Source of the DNA: Silurus meridionalis
Taxonomy: Eukaryota; Chordata; Actinopteri; Siluriformes; Siluridae
Assembly (NCBI RefSeq): GCF_014805685.1
Contig: NC_060885.1
Span: 22,085,132 to 22,149,131, forward strand
Direction of reading: 5' to 3'
DNA: 64,000 nt
Below are positions 12,100-24,539 of the stretch, piece after piece. The position numbers were made by a program, and so were the translations under genes. The notes below the pieces were generated by a model. The model made no database searches and was not told the DNA's origin. It saw nothing but the letters and a program-made list of their open reading frames with translations. Within the stretch, counting starts at the first letter, position 1, and every line of letters begins with the position of its first letter.

Positions 12100-12828
12100 A
12101 TCATTTAAATAAAAGGCAGTTCACTTTCATACAATATGACTAAACAACTGAAACCCCTAAAACTTGAAAAATGTTTTGAATTCAAGAATGAATTTAAATA
12201 TTCACCAGAAGTAAGATGAAATGATTGGTGCACTTGTTATTTGAGGAACCTGTGGTTTAAAAAAAATATACCACCGGAATCCTAGGTATCTGGGATATCA
12301 CTTTATGCCATCCAGTCACTATATAAGTTGCATTAGTTGAGTATGCATTTTTGTTGGGAAGTTCAAATTGTTTAAGATGTGATTGTCAATTTTTCTCTAT
12401 TTTGTCTCTTGGTGGACAGGAAATCAAGAAAAGGTTAGAAAGGTGTCTATTGGTAGAGGTAATGTTCCTGTTAATTGCAGATGATAATGTTTCTTTGGCA
12501 CCATTCTAAGTAGACTTCTGACACAGACCTGAATGTTTTGCCCGAAGTGTAAAGCAGCTCAGATGAAAATCATCGCCTGGCATGGTGGAGTCCAAGAGTG
12601 GGGAGTTTGAGAGTCTTGGGATCTAGGGACACTAAACACTAGAAAGACATAGGAAAGTAGTTACTCAGTAGTTAGGATTTTGGACGTCGGAGCAAGGACA
12701 TTAACCTTTAACTGCTTATTTGTATGAATGAGGTCACAATGTTGCCATAAATGTAAATGTAGATGAAATTACAGATCTTAGCCTACAGGCACTTACATAC
12801 TCTCTTTACCAATGCTCACTGTACAATC
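12100..12828. other. Non-coding stretch
   Basis: AT-rich DNA between the LINE and a Tc1-like remnant. No gene or repeat recognised. Confidence 0.5.
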
Positions 12829-13185
12829 TGGGATATACATACACTATATATACATTACGTTTTCTCCCAAACTGTTACACAAAGTTGGAGGCACAGAATT
12901 GTATCACATGTCCTTGGACATGGTAGTGTTAAATGTTCCATCCACTTGAACTAGGAAACCCAAACCTGTTTCAGCATTACAATGTCTCTGTGCAAAAGCA
13001 ATGAAGATATGGTTTACAGGTTTTGGAGTGGAAGATCTTGAGTGGCCTGCTATAGAGCTCTGACCTAATGAACACATTTGGAACTTACACACTTGGAAAG
13101 CTGACTGCACCTTCCTTGCCCTACCTGTTTAAAAAAGCACATGTGAATTTTATGCTCTCCACAATCTTTTGTCTATATAGTGTGT
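12829..13185 (+). mobile_element. Tc1/mariner-like remnant (family T6), copy 1
   Basis: Decayed copy of a transposase-derived family present six times in the window. The plus strand carries the degraded block corresponding to NLFQHDNAPVHK and the adjacent GGAAGATCTTGAGTGGCC segment. The right end TTTTGTCTATATAGTGTG matches the TATATAG-type terminus of the family, and CACTATATATAC at about 12841 resembles the other end. Confidence 0.7.
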
Positions 13186-13206
13186 TTATGTATATGTATA
13201 TATGTA

Positions 13207-13332
13207 AAAGTGCTCCCATTAAAATTTCTCTTGAGTAACAGTACACATGTATTTGCCTTTGGATACTTAGGTGCATTTAAAGGCAAATACATGTGTACTG
13301 TTACTCAAGAGAAATTTTAATGGGAGCACTTT
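13207..13332. repeat. Perfect 54-bp inverted repeat (palindrome)
   Basis: Arms 13207-13260 and 13279-13332 are perfect reverse complements over 54 bases with an 18-base loop. The arm begins AAAGTGCTCCCATTAAAATT. Such perfection implies a recent origin: a foldback or MITE-type element, a templated inversion at a break, or an assembly artefact. As RNA it would fold into a long hairpin. Confidence 0.95.
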
Positions 13333-13880
13333 ATTTATTATGGCTTTAATGTTCCTATTATTATTTTTGCAACAAGACTTTTGCTTAATCAACTTAGTTT
13401 ATGTAAAAAGACTTGATCTATTAATAGATTTATATTAATGAGTCAAACACTGATTGATATCTAATACAATTATCATCAACACATTAACCCAATAATCAGG
13501 ACTTAAATCACACAAATAAGGCCACAGGTGTTGTGGCAAATTAGAATCAGGAGTTTCTTCTGTCATTTATTCCTCTCAAAATTATGCTGAACTGTATGTT
13601 GGTGATAAGTAGATACCACCAAGCGGCACTCAAAACTATTTCAATACAGAGCGCACGCTCTACCCTGATTGGTGGCTTGCTACGTGCTTGACCAGTTAAA
13701 TATTTATCAACTCATAAATAAAAGTAACAACTAATTTTGCAAAATGTAGTAGAGAAGATATTTGACTTTGAAATGTAGTGAGGTTAAAGTATAGAAATAC
13801 TTCATTAAAGTGCACATACGCAAAACAGCCACTTAAGTACAGTAACAAGTTACATTTACTTTGTTACTGTACAACACTGT

Positions 13881-13987
<107 letters not shown>

Positions 13988-13989
13988 GG

Positions 13990-15363
13990 TGATAGTAGTT
14001 TTTTTTATTTAATTAGACATATATATGACTGACTTCTGTGACTTAAATCTGTAACAACATGACAGGAAATTGCAAAAAAGCTCTGAGGGTTTCAAGCTAT
14101 TAGAAAGACTTTGGTGTATTTTTTTGCTCATCTATCTTTTGGACAAGAAAGCATTACATTTAGTCACAGTGAGTGAGCAAAAAGAATTGTGACCAAAATC
14201 CCTGTCAGGAGATAGAGTTGAGCACAACAAGTAAAGTCACTCAATAAGATTAACTAGAGATGATTCTCAACTCCCCGTGGAGTGCTTTAAGCCACTGTCT
14301 CTGCTCTGTCACAATGAGCCAAAACAAACTTTGCTACAAACAGAACTCATCCAGTTGTGGTAATCCAAACACAGTCTGTAGCTTCCAGATGCTTTTTTCT
14401 CAGTCTCATGGTCCAATGTGAAGGGTCTAATGTGCTAGCCCCACAGGGAAATCAAAATCAGCTTCACCAAATGGTGTTCCCTCCAGCTGTTGCCAGTTGT
14501 GTTACATCAGAGACAAATGCTATATTTAAAAAAAAAGTAATCAGAAATTTGTTATATTTATAGTTTCATGTATGTTATAATTTAGCATTGGTGAATTCTT
14601 AAATCTAATTGGTCAATTACCTGTAATGGCAATAGCCCCTCTGTACAATTCAAAACACAGTTTTATATTCGTGAATTCTTTCCAATATCGAATATATTTA
14701 CTGTAGCATCTTATTTGCAGAACAAAGCAAAGAAGATGCTCTACATAATCTACAGCAAATAAAATTTTATAAAGTATAAAGTTTATAAAGTGCTATTTAA
14801 CATAAATTTAATTTGTAAGGAGAAATGTATATAACATTTTTAGGGTCAGTGTTTTGTGAAAGTCAATAAAATGTTCACTACGAACAAAAAATGTTTTTTT
14901 TTCATAAAATGGCAAACAGTTTTTTTGTCTTATTAGGTTTGCGAGTAAGAAAGCTAGTTTAGCAGCTATTTACAGTATAGTTTTTACTGTAAAACATTAA
15001 ATTGATTCATAAGCAGATAATAAAATGCATTAATAATTGATATATATTAATAAGTAACAAAACAAACAGTAATATTATTATTGTTGAAAAATCTGATATT
15101 TGCTGTGAAATTGAGTAAGAGGAGTAAACATTTTATTTTATTTGGAACACCTTTGCCAAGATCTGACACTTCAAGCTTCTACTACATATCAGACATTTTA
15201 CATTACAGCCCTCTTTTACCCAGCTATGACCTTGACATATGGTTTGGCTCCCAGACGCAGAGTGTTGGCTGTGATGCCTGACCGTGATGAGATTGGATGG
15301 CACCCCGTGGCACCTCAGTATGCATCTGGAAGAGGAGGATGTGAGAGGGGTGTGGCATGAATG
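13990..15363. other. Non-coding stretch with possible regulatory sequence
   Basis: AT-rich apart from two complex blocks, about 14160-14380 and 15160-15360, that are non-repetitive and GC-balanced. No coding evidence. Confidence 0.35.
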
Positions 15364-15370
15364 CTGTGTG

Positions 15371-15435
<65 letters not shown>
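15364..15435. repeat. (GT)n microsatellite
   Basis: GT run of about 35 units with one GC interruption. It lies inside the complex block 15160-15590. Confidence 0.97.
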
Positions 15436-15438
<3 letters not shown>

Positions 15439-15847
15439 GAGCACCGCTGGCACCATGGCGATCTGTCAGGCCCAGATGTCATACCCTAGGAACAGCTGCA
15501 TTGGCTCAGGGCAGTGAAAGATTTTCTTCCTCATCTAGAGAACCTGCCAGAGGCCACCGTGTCACACAAGACACACAGCAGAGAGTGCAAACTGTGAGCA
15601 AAACTGTTAATACAGCTTACAGTGAACCTGCTTTAAGCTCTTTTACTTGTAGAATTTTTTTGGGTTGTTCTTGCCCTTGTTGGTGCAAGTGTTCACAATG
15701 AATAGGTGCTATGTGGCACTATTATTTTAAATACCTATGTATAACCAATAATCACACATGAATCGTGTTTGTTTTTCATAGAAAGCTTTTATTTTCAAGT
15801 TGATGAATAATTCATAATATGACAATGCTAGACATATTTTTTTTTAA

Positions 15848-16310
15848 TTTAATATGGTATCTTCTAAGTGTCTTCTGACTTTTAATGGCACCCATGGCTC
15901 TTTCACAAACAGGCCTTTGTAGTGCAAAAGAAAAATAATTAAAAAGATTAAATAAAACCAGATGTTCTTTTCCTGTTTTGTCTCCAGGAAGATGCAGCTC
16001 TACCTCTGCCATGTTAATCTGTATTCTATGTGACTCTCAGGACACCTCTCAGTCTACGTAGTGTTGTGATACGTCATATTCATGTAGCAGCAGCGGTGCT
16101 GAGAGAACGTGCTTGAGAAACTGTTTATCAATCAACATATAAATTATTGATCATAAATTATTGCTCACTTTCTAAATAACAAAAGTATAGTGCATCTACT
16201 AATAATTACATATAAATAAATCAGGTTTACCTATGCAAATATGTTTAAAATGCCAACTTGTATCTAAATGCACACTTTTTTTAAATCGATGCATCATATC
16301 ATTATCATAT
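15848..16310 (-). mobile_element. hAT family A, copy 2 (truncated)
   Basis: Shares the central block of the family, including GGAAGATGCAGCTCTACCTC and the upstream CpG-containing part (GTAGCAGCAGCGGTGCTGAG). On the minus strand it encodes the start peptide MAEVELHLPGDKTGKEHLVLF from about 16012. The left family end is missing, and the right part fades near the ATCGATGCATCATATC motif. No target duplication was found. Confidence 0.75.
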
Positions 16311-17369
16311 ATGTATATAAAGATTTTAGTTAAAATAAATCATGTGTTAAACATTTATAATAAAGGTCATTATTTTAAAACCAAGCTATTGTCTGTGCTT
16401 TGGGATAACTCCAGAATAACACTTCAGTCTGGTAATTTGTTTGAATGAATGTAGACTGTTTTTTTCCCCAAGTGCCTAAGCATTTTCTCAGGTCTGTTGC
16501 TTGGCATTTTATTAATTTTTTTTTTTTCTCTTGCAAATATCTTTAGCAATTTTTTTTTCCGATCAATTATTTTTGTCCATGTGGCTTTTTTGTTTGTAGC
16601 TGTCATTTCGGAGTGGTGCTACTTCTCTTTGGTGCTACTTCTCTTTTGGCATCCTCAAGATTTTTACTTACCATATAATTTAATAGGAACACCAATACAC
16701 ATGTTCATTTTAGCATTTATCCAATCATTTAGTCATGTTGCAGTGGGACAGTGCATAAAATCATGTGGATAGAGGTGAAGAAACCTTGAACTGATCTCTG
16801 TAACTTTAACCGTTAGCATGGATGTTGGGACCAGAAGGGATGCTTCAAGTCTCTCATAAACTGCTAATCCCCTAGAATTTTCACACATTGTCTTGGGATT
16901 GTCTCTAGAGTTTACACAGAATGGTGAAAAAAAATAACACACATCCTACAGTTATATGCATGGAAATGCCTTGAAAATCAGACAGGTCAGAACCAACAGG
17001 TCCGGATATAATGACTCACTAATCGCTAATCCTTACAATCACGGTGAGCAGAGATTGTAAGGATCCGTAAGAATACCCAAAACATCAAACCTTGTGGTGG
17101 ATAAGCTACAACAGCAGAATTCCACACCAGCTTCCAGAGCAATTTCTGGCTCACATGGGTACAGGTTTGAGATCTATTGTCTGTGATGAAGCATAACACT
17201 GGATTTTATTTATTTTTTTATCAGAACAAACACAGAAGCCACAGTGGCTGCTTGTCATGGGGTTAAAAATGCACAACACACTCACACCCTAGTCCATAAC
17301 CCTGTCACATGATATAGGCAATATTCCCCTGTTGTAAACTCCTATATTGACTTTAATTGTACTGTAAAG
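16311..17369. other. Non-coding stretch
   Basis: AT-rich with T-runs. A direct repeat of GTGCTACTTCTCTTT occurs at about 16615 and 16632. Nothing else recognised. Confidence 0.5.
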
Positions 17370-17640
17370 CAGAGGTGTGTCATGCATTTTACACCTAGGT
17401 TGTCAATGGCTTTTAACCTGAAGCAATCCTCCTTTTAATACCATCATTATGACACCACGGCTATAGAAACTATAAATATTATACAAAAACACAGTATAGC
17501 AGAGCACTGCATCACAGACAGGCATCTTATGCCGTGTAAATAGAAGTTATTACTAAAACAAGAAGCCCAATTAACACATTTCAACAAATCTCCTTTTACT
17601 GCAGTCACAGCTGTACCTCCCACATATGCATCCCACATCT
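17370..17640. mobile_element. hAT family B, diverged left-end fragment
   Basis: Aligns by eye with 9695-9960: CAGAGGTGTGTCATGCAT at the start, then TTAATACCATCATTATGACA and TATAGAAACTATAAATATTA against the corresponding element-B segments. It is much more diverged than the 9.7-kb copy, so the family has been active over a long time. Confidence 0.65.
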
Positions 17641-18654
17641 AGCAGAAGCATCATCTATTAACCTAATAAAATGTCCCCAGTTTTCTGTTCCCTTTTGTAG
17701 AAAAAAAATGTATAGGGTCAGAGAAAACAAAAAGTGCAATAATCCAACTATAAAACAGTATGATAGGCCTGTTAGACTCATCGTGATTTATTAGTAGACC
17801 AAGCCATGAAGAGACAGTCAAATATGGTATATATAATAGCTGACATGGTTTATACTTTGGTTGCTTAATTTCTTTAGGTCTGTGGAATTTATTAAATATA
17901 ACAGTACATCCTATTTAACTGGTAAAAGAGATAAAATAACAATACATCAGGCGTTTAGAATTTTTGCCACGTTTTTTATTTCGTTTTTTTTTCTTTTGCA
18001 CTTTGGACTGCTTTGTTATATAACAAGCTACATTTCTGTATTTTTGACAGATAATGCAATGCAAATTTCAATGAGTGAAAACAATTTTGGGAAGCATGCT
18101 ACCAATAATGAAAGCTATTCCTTACAGTGAACACAGACACACACCTCCAGGAGGAAAGTTCGGAAGATACACATACTCTATGTCCAGTGGGACAGCAGAC
18201 CCCATATACCACTGCTCCTGTATTCTTCATGAGAAAACCCCCAGCCACCCACAACCAAATACCTTGATGGCTACCTCTTGCCACTCCAGCTGAACCCTAG
18301 AAATATTTGAGAAAACACAGGAGCTCAGGAGGTCTGCCTGGGTGTTTTATGTGTATCTGAGTGAGTGGGCATCATGGCCCCTTGGTATGTGGTCCTGGAT
18401 AGAGGAGGTGTGTAATAGGGACAGCTGTAATCAGAGTGGCCATCTGAGAGGACACGGAGCAGCTGCAGCCCCAGTCAAAGGTGTACAGGACAGCTTTACT
18501 TTTTCAAATGGGGAAACATAAGGTCTGAGCTCGTTCTGGCTCACCTAGCTGCATTCAACTGACTAATTTTGCCACACAGTGACATAGGGCAACAAAGCAA
18601 TAATGTAGCTTGGTGTGTGGGTGGGGTGAGTGGTATATTACCCACAAAATTAGG
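17641..18654. other. Non-coding stretch with a complex block
   Basis: 17641-18130 is AT-rich. 18140-18500 is GC-balanced and non-repetitive, with several CAGCTG E-boxes, and could be regulatory. No coding evidence. Confidence 0.35.
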
Positions 18655-19045
18655 TCAATTGGTACCGGGCCGCACAAAAAGAATACATCACTTACATTAT
18701 TTTCTTATTTATTTATTATCTGATTCTGAACGATATATTATTTTGGAAAATTACCGGATTCTCTCTGCCACATCTGTCTATGACTCACTCTTCATGCATG
18801 TAAAGATGCTTGGCCTCGGTCACATGTCTTACCTCTATCCGCTACCTTCTTAAAGGGGCTGCTCTGGCCGCTGACACATAATACATTACCGCTAAATTCA
18901 AACCCCCCAAGCTAGCAAAATGAACAAAAAACAATACAGTGGATTCACGTTTATTATTATATTTAGAAAATACACTTTAAAGGCCATGAAAATATTGTCT
19001 GACTTTAAACCGGTCTATGGTGCAAAAAAGGTTCGGGACTGCTGC
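18655..19045. mobile_element. hAT-like element fragment (family C)
   Basis: The sequence from TACCGGGCCGCACAAAAAG through ACCGGATTCTCTCTG and CTCGGTCACATGTCTTAC to the end GGTTCGGGACTGCTGC resembles a widespread vertebrate hAT family. The terminus of that family reads, in reverse, as GCAGCGGTCCCCAACC-type sequence. The left terminus is absent or diverged. Recognition is from memory of the family and was not searched. Confidence 0.6.
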
Positions 19046-20351
19046 AAAAAATGATTCATATTATTGAAGTTTTCTTTTAGTGAGTTTAGTGAGTTTAGTT
19101 TAAGGTTAGTGCTTGAACTTGAGCATACGTACATACACAGAAACATGTGTACACATACAGACCCCAGACATGTACCCATGTGCCCTTATGTCTAACCCAG
19201 TTCCTATACATATACATATCGCCCCTGGGGCAGGTATGCTCTCCCTGTAAACATTTGGGCAGATGATAGAGAGGTGAAAGGGCATTTGCCTGGCACGGCT
19301 GCTTTCCTGTGGATGTGTGGATGTGGGTCTCCACCTGGGTCACAGTGCCCGGCCTTCTCCTCACCTCCACTGCACCTCCCCTTGCCATCTGGTGCAGTTT
19401 GGGCCGCGCTACGCACATCATAAGCCTGGGGCAGGCAGCTTAAAATTTTTTAAAAAGAAACAAAATGTCTAAGGGATCAAATTTTAGGTAAGACTGGCAA
19501 TCATTATAGTTCTTCATAGCTCATAACCTTGCAATGTGATAAAGCCTTTATAGACTTGAAAAGTGATAAAGCAAATAAAAATACAAATCAATAAAAATCT
19601 AGAAAATCGATAAAAAAAAAGCCAGGAAAAAAAAGAAAAGAAAACTTACATATTATAATGAAAGCACATGCAGAGACAGCACACATACAAATGGAATTTT
19701 GAATTTAAATATGACAGGACCAGATGCAACCACAGGAAAAAAGATAGCATGCTAATAGCTGTCTAAAAATTCAAATTAGCTCTGATACAGGAAAATAAAG
19801 GTACAAATGTGTCTAGACATTGTCAGTTAAAATAATCTTTGCCAGACAATGGAAAATTTGGACACCAGATTGTTTTACATAAAAGTACTAATTCTACAAA
19901 CTGTAAACATTTTAAGTAAATAGGGACGCATACATTTGTAAGAATTAAATGTTACTTTTTTAAACAGGCTGCTAGCAGGGTATATGCTGGTCTACCAACC
20001 CACTGTGTTCTGTTGGATAATTAGCAATAGATGCAGAGATAAGGCCTGAAATAGGGCTTGTCATGCCACATATGAGAAGAGTAAAAGGGGGGCAATGCCA
20101 TTGACACGTTAATTCGAATTTAACATTTAACATAACATTTTTGTATGATTTTTATGCTGAATATAAGTGAATTTAGCCCAAATGACAAGCATATGGCTGT
20201 ATTCGTTGCAGTTTGAATAGCTGTATTAGGCAATAAAATCTACTGTACTTTAAATGGAATGGTGTTTTTATTATAGGTTTCACTGACCTGGATAACTTTT
20301 AAAATTAAACTGCATTAGTTACACAGATTACAGAGTTTTTATTTATTATTA

Positions 20352-20382
<31 letters not shown>

Positions 20383-21779
20383 AATTTCTAAATAATAAGA
20401 AATCACAAATGAAGGGAATCATAGCAACTTAAATTTTAATATATTACAGTTTGGTATAATGCACCATTTACGTTTAACTCATGGCCCACAATCAAGTTTG
20501 ATTTTTAGCCCTTCAAAGAAAAAGGTTTGGACACCTGTGTTAGAGGATAAAATGTGAAATGATGAAACTTGGATATATTTATGTTTTGGTTGAGCAATAA
20601 AGACATAAAGAAAAGACACAGTTCCCTGCTATAAAATCCCAATAATTAAATTCACCTAAATTACATTTTATTTGTTTAGCATGTTTAACAATGTAAATTG
20701 TCTCAACGCTGTTTTACAGAGATAAATATGTTTTAAGATTTAAATTTATATGTTAGTGCCTATATGTTTAACCCTAATAAGTGTATTCTGAATGATAAAG
20801 CAGTGGTAACAGTGACATGAAAAGAGAAAAGGAAGAAACCTTGAGAGGAACAAGACTTGTTGAGATGCGATGTATAGCTGTTGGTCCTTAAATGCAGAAC
20901 TGTTCCTGCAAATTGAGTCCTAAGCAGTTGTAGTATACTATTTTTCTCTCTTCTCACTCACTCACTCACTCACTCACTGTCTCTCTTTCTCTCTGTATAT
21001 ACATATAATCATATATAAATATGTAATCACAGAAATTCCAGCGATTTTACTACAAATACTATTACAAATTATCAGTCATTAAACTTTAAAACCATCATCA
21101 GATGGTTTTTATAATGCAGGCTGTTTTTATACATCATTAAATTAAAATTAAACAAAAAAAACATTGTAGTAATCTAATGAAATCAAGGTGCTTAATGATG
21201 ACCATTATTAATAGTCCCCAGTGGCATCCAGTACATACCAACATGAGATCTACAAGTTGACAAAGTTGTTCTAATGGTTCTTGAGAGTATCTACTAGACA
21301 TAACATGTCACCTATAGAAGGCAACAAATGACTAGTGGAGATCTACAAGGACCATTTCTGCTAGATATAGGATGCACTCTAATTGCATTTTGTTTCATGT
21401 TTATGATCATGTTCAGGATAAACCATGAGCTAAGTTCGTTTTAAAATACATTATTTCAAGCGAAGTTCAAGTTTAATTAAAATTTTCATTTGACCTGAAC
21501 AGTAGTGTTAAAACTATGAGAGAGACATCACCAGAAGAGTCGTTCACAGCTCTAATCAGGAGCTCTAGTCAGGAGCTCATTGGATACTAAGGTTAAGTCA
21601 TTTCATCAAATAATATTAGCCCATAATGAGAGCAGACTAAATGGGCGAATAATTGAAATAAATGATCATGTACTAATAACCCTGAAGTGTGTGTGTGTAG
21701 GGGTTGAGAAACTGGCTCTTTAACAGCAGGTGTTAATAATGATAACGTCAAGCAGAGGTGCCATAGACACACATCTCTT
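19046..21779. other. Non-coding stretch upstream of the CpG patch
   Basis: Mostly AT-rich. 19205-19420 is a complex GC-balanced block. Simple repeats are (TTAC)n at 20353-20382 and (CACT)n at about 20955-20978. No transposon or exon recognised. Confidence 0.45.
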
Positions 21780-21793
21780 ATCAGAGAACGGAA

Positions 21794-21803
21794 TCTCGCG
21801 AGA
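21794..21803. promoter_or_regulatory. TCTCGCGAGA element
   Basis: Perfect palindromic TCTCGCGAGA. This is an established vertebrate CpG-island promoter motif, reported as the binding site of BANP, and usually lies close to transcription starts. Confidence 0.75.
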
Positions 21804-21839
21804 GTTTGGGTGATGGTGGTTGGGAGACGGTAAGAGAAA

Positions 21840-21848
21840 GGGGCGGGG
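21840..21848 (+). promoter_or_regulatory. GC box (SP/KLF site)
   Basis: GGGGCGGGG, a perfect GC-box core, 37 bases after the TCTCGCGAGA element. Confidence 0.7.
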
Positions 21849-21919
21849 CCAGATGGACCTAACGTGGACGGGGATGAGAGACGGTCAGAGAGCGGGAGCG
21901 CGCGCGAGCAGGCTGGTTG

Positions 21920-21927
21920 TGACGTCA
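21920..21927. promoter_or_regulatory. cAMP-response element
   Basis: Full palindromic TGACGTCA inside GTGACGTCAC. CREB/ATF-type sites of this kind are common in CpG-island promoters within about 200 bases of the start. Confidence 0.7.
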
Positions 21928-22149
21928 CGAATCTTCCTGAAAGTCAACAACTCAATCGGCGGTGGGAGAGGAAAGAGAGATAGAAAAGAGAGAGATAGAA
22001 AGAAGGGAGGCTCGGCGACGGCTGGCAGGGGATGAGAGCTCCATCGCGTTTTGCTTGCTTTTGGTTAGTAGCTCGTTCTTTGATTGGAAGCTTTTGTTTC
22101 GTTTCCTGTAGTGTGACCGTTGTAGTTCATGCTGCGTTGGGGCGTGCAA

Positions 22150-22187
22150 AACAAACAAACAAACAAACAATCAATCAAACAAACAAG
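22150..22187. repeat. (AAAC)n tetranucleotide repeat
   Basis: AAAC/AATC repeat immediately before a possible splice donor. Confidence 0.9.
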
Positions 22188-22327
22188 GTAAACGCAGCAG
22201 CAGTCTCTGTGTATAGAAGGGGAGGAGAAAGTCTGGGTGCTTGGATACTTCATGATGCAGCAGCAGCTGATGATGATGATGGTCAGAGTGTATGTTGACA
22301 GCAGCCGCCTCATTCATCGCTCATATT

Positions 22328-22330
<3 letters not shown>

Positions 22331-22370
<40 letters not shown>
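22331..22370. repeat. (CA)n microsatellite
   Basis: CA run of about 20 units, just downstream of the CpG patch. Confidence 0.96.
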
Positions 22371-22373
<3 letters not shown>

Positions 22374-23499
22374 GGATGAAGGAAGGCTCTGATGCAACAC
22401 TATGATGCTGAAAGGATGGTCACAAGGTGCAAGTCGCGTGCTTCTGGCCTAGTCTGTGTGTATATGTCTATATGCATGTGAGTGTGTGTAGGTGCATGTG
22501 TGTCCTTCGTGCAGAAATGGAAGCCTCCATCCTGTAACACACTCCAGCCTCTATATCCACAATACAGTGTGCGTTCATCGGTGTTGCACCTTTGCCGAGA
22601 CAACAATAACAATTAGCATGCGATCTTCGCTCTGATCCCCCCCCAGCCCCCGCCCCCCGAGCCTTATTTCCACCTTAAAGCTATTCGTAATTATTTTTCC
22701 TCAAAAACAATATATTTTAGGGCGTGCAACATTGTCATTTTTTTGTAGTAATGCAGTAAGAGTCGGCTGGAGGGTTGATAATGCTAGGCTAGCTGTGCTG
22801 GAGATGTTTTGCGGTGTGTGTGTGTGTGTGTGAGTGTGTGTGTCTGTATGTATGCACGCACGCACGCGCCCGCGCGCTCTCATTCATAACACTGTTTACA
22901 TCCGCGCTTACTCGGGCGTCCAGTCCCATCCTTATTAAAATACAACAACAATAGCAAAACATAGTAAGCATTTGTTCCGTATTTTTTTCACTACACGCAC
23001 GTGCATGCGTGGTCTCTTGTGACGCTTTATGATGAGTGTGTTCATAATATTGCCTTAAGCACATCCTGGATGCAAGCATGGCCATTTTCTTCTCATATAT
23101 TTTGCTATTAATAGATTTTGAGGTAAAAAACAGACAAACATACTGGTTATAGTGTGTGGTTTGTTGCTTATAATCAACTCGACCTTGGCTTATGTGATGA
23201 GTTGAGGTCATACATTTCCATATAATTTGCAGAATTTGCGAAATGTTAATAATGAATAAAAAAACAACAACAATTTTGCCCTAAATAAGCAACTTGACAG
23301 AGCAAATGTATACGTTTTCACATCTTTATCGATTTTCAACTCTGGATGATCTGTTTTTCTGTAATAGTTGTTCATGAGTCCCTTGTTTATCCTGAGCAAT
23401 TAAACTGTCCTTTTGTATAAAACAAATCTCTGGGAAGTCTGTGATAAAAAAAAAAAAAAAGCAGATCGAGTTGTGGGAACTCACCAGTAGGAAAGTATT
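22371..23499. other. Non-coding stretch downstream of the CpG patch
   Basis: Holds a C-rich run at about 22637-22660, a (GT)n at about 22815-22846 followed by CpG-containing GCACGCACGCACGCGCCCGC (22855-22874), then AT-rich DNA and a poly-A run at about 23446. No coding evidence. Confidence 0.45.
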
Positions 23500-23650
23500 T
23501 ACATTTATGTAATTCGGCAGAAGCCAGTTTTAAGCCAGGATAAGGGCCTTGCTCAGGGCCCAGCATTGGTTGCTTGGCAGTGCTGGGATTTGAACTTGAG
23601 ACCTTCTGATCCATAGTCCAATGCCTTAACAACTGAGCCCCTACCTCCCT
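23500..23650 (-). mobile_element. tRNA-derived SINE with L2-like tail, copy 1
   Basis: In minus orientation the head resembles a tRNA (CTCAGTTGTTAAGGCATTGG, box A region; AAGGTCTCAAGTTCAAATCC, box B region). The body includes GGGCCCTGAGCAAGGCCCTT, and the 3' part carries the CAAATGCCATAAATGT-like tail. It matches the copies at 26068 and 58968. Confidence 0.82.
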
Positions 23651-23817
23651 AGTTGGGGGGAACTGGGGAACCTCTCGATCTGCATTCAAATGCTATAACA
23701 CTGAGTCATACCCCCACACCTTACCCCTTCTTCTGCAGAGTACACAATCCAACATTGGCTACACATTTATGACAGGAATTATAACACTTGGGACAACTGA
23801 GGAACTTGTACACATAT

Positions 23818-23928
23818 ACTACTACTACTTCTTTTGACCGCTCCCATTAGGGGTCACAGCGGATTATCCGTCTTCATGCCACCCTGTCCTCTACATGTGC
23901 CTCTTTCAAACCAACCACTTCATTCGTA
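23818..23928 (-). mobile_element. 3'-end fragment of the RTE-like LINE
   Basis: Shares CGCTCCCATTAGGGGTCACA and CTCTTTCAAACCAACCAC with the 3' end of the LINE at 10900-11015, in the same orientation. It ends in an ACT-type short repeat and is cut after about 110 bases, a classic severely 5'-truncated insertion. Confidence 0.85.
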
Positions 23929-23929
23929 C

Positions 23930-24539
23930 ACATATACACCAATTCAAAAGGTGGAAAAGTTTATTGATTCTCAAGAAGGCAAAATGATGCGTGAAAAGAA
24001 TTTTTGAGCAGGATAATTGGTGGAAACAATTGTATTGACCTCTGGGAAATATGCAGATATCTTGCGTAGCTTTTGAAGGCCAATGCTTTATGCAGATTGG
24101 CACCGTTGTTTTGTTTTTTTTGCATTAAAAAATGTGAGTACTTTTTCACTTGTGCATTTTTTATTTTTTTGCATAAATGGGTGTTGTGGAAATATCTTTC
24201 AGTATGATGAAATGATCTTTTTTTTTTTTTTTTGCTTGTATGTACAACAGGAAGAGCATTGAGCGTTGTGATCTGTTTCACTCCAGATATAAACTCTCGA
24301 TTCGCTCCATGTCCTTTGTAAGATCAGATTCGGCGTGATTATGATTTCAGATCTACCTCATGGATGTTCTCAGACAAGGCTTCATTGAGTCGCTGAATGC
24401 AGAGTAACGTCGAGCTGCGTGCCTTGTGAGTAAATAAATCATGTCCTGAAAATCGTCCAGATAATTGCTCGCTTGTGTTCCGAAATGTCAAACCATATGT
24501 GACAAAACAAACATTAAATGACTTCTTTCTTTCGAAACG
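23930..24539. other. Non-coding stretch
   Basis: AT-rich with T-runs to about 24235, then mixed sequence. No recognised element. Confidence 0.5.

Larger units (their letters stand above)
21780..22190 (+). promoter_or_regulatory. CpG-rich promoter-like region, candidate akt3 transcription start
   Basis: A local cluster of many CpGs in otherwise CpG-poor DNA, densest at 21785-22045. It carries a TCTCGCGAGA palindrome, a GC box and a CRE within 135 bases, the usual composition of a vertebrate housekeeping or kinase promoter. A purine-rich tract follows, then a possible donor (ACAAG|GTAAAC, GT at 22188). The strand and link to akt3, about 17.5 kb downstream, are inferred from the absence of any other recognised gene. 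A divergent promoter is also possible. Confidence 0.55.

Noticed and set aside
15812..16012. MAEVELHLP frame as a host gene
   Set aside because: The same start occurs in several dispersed copies of a hAT-type element, so it is transposon sequence.
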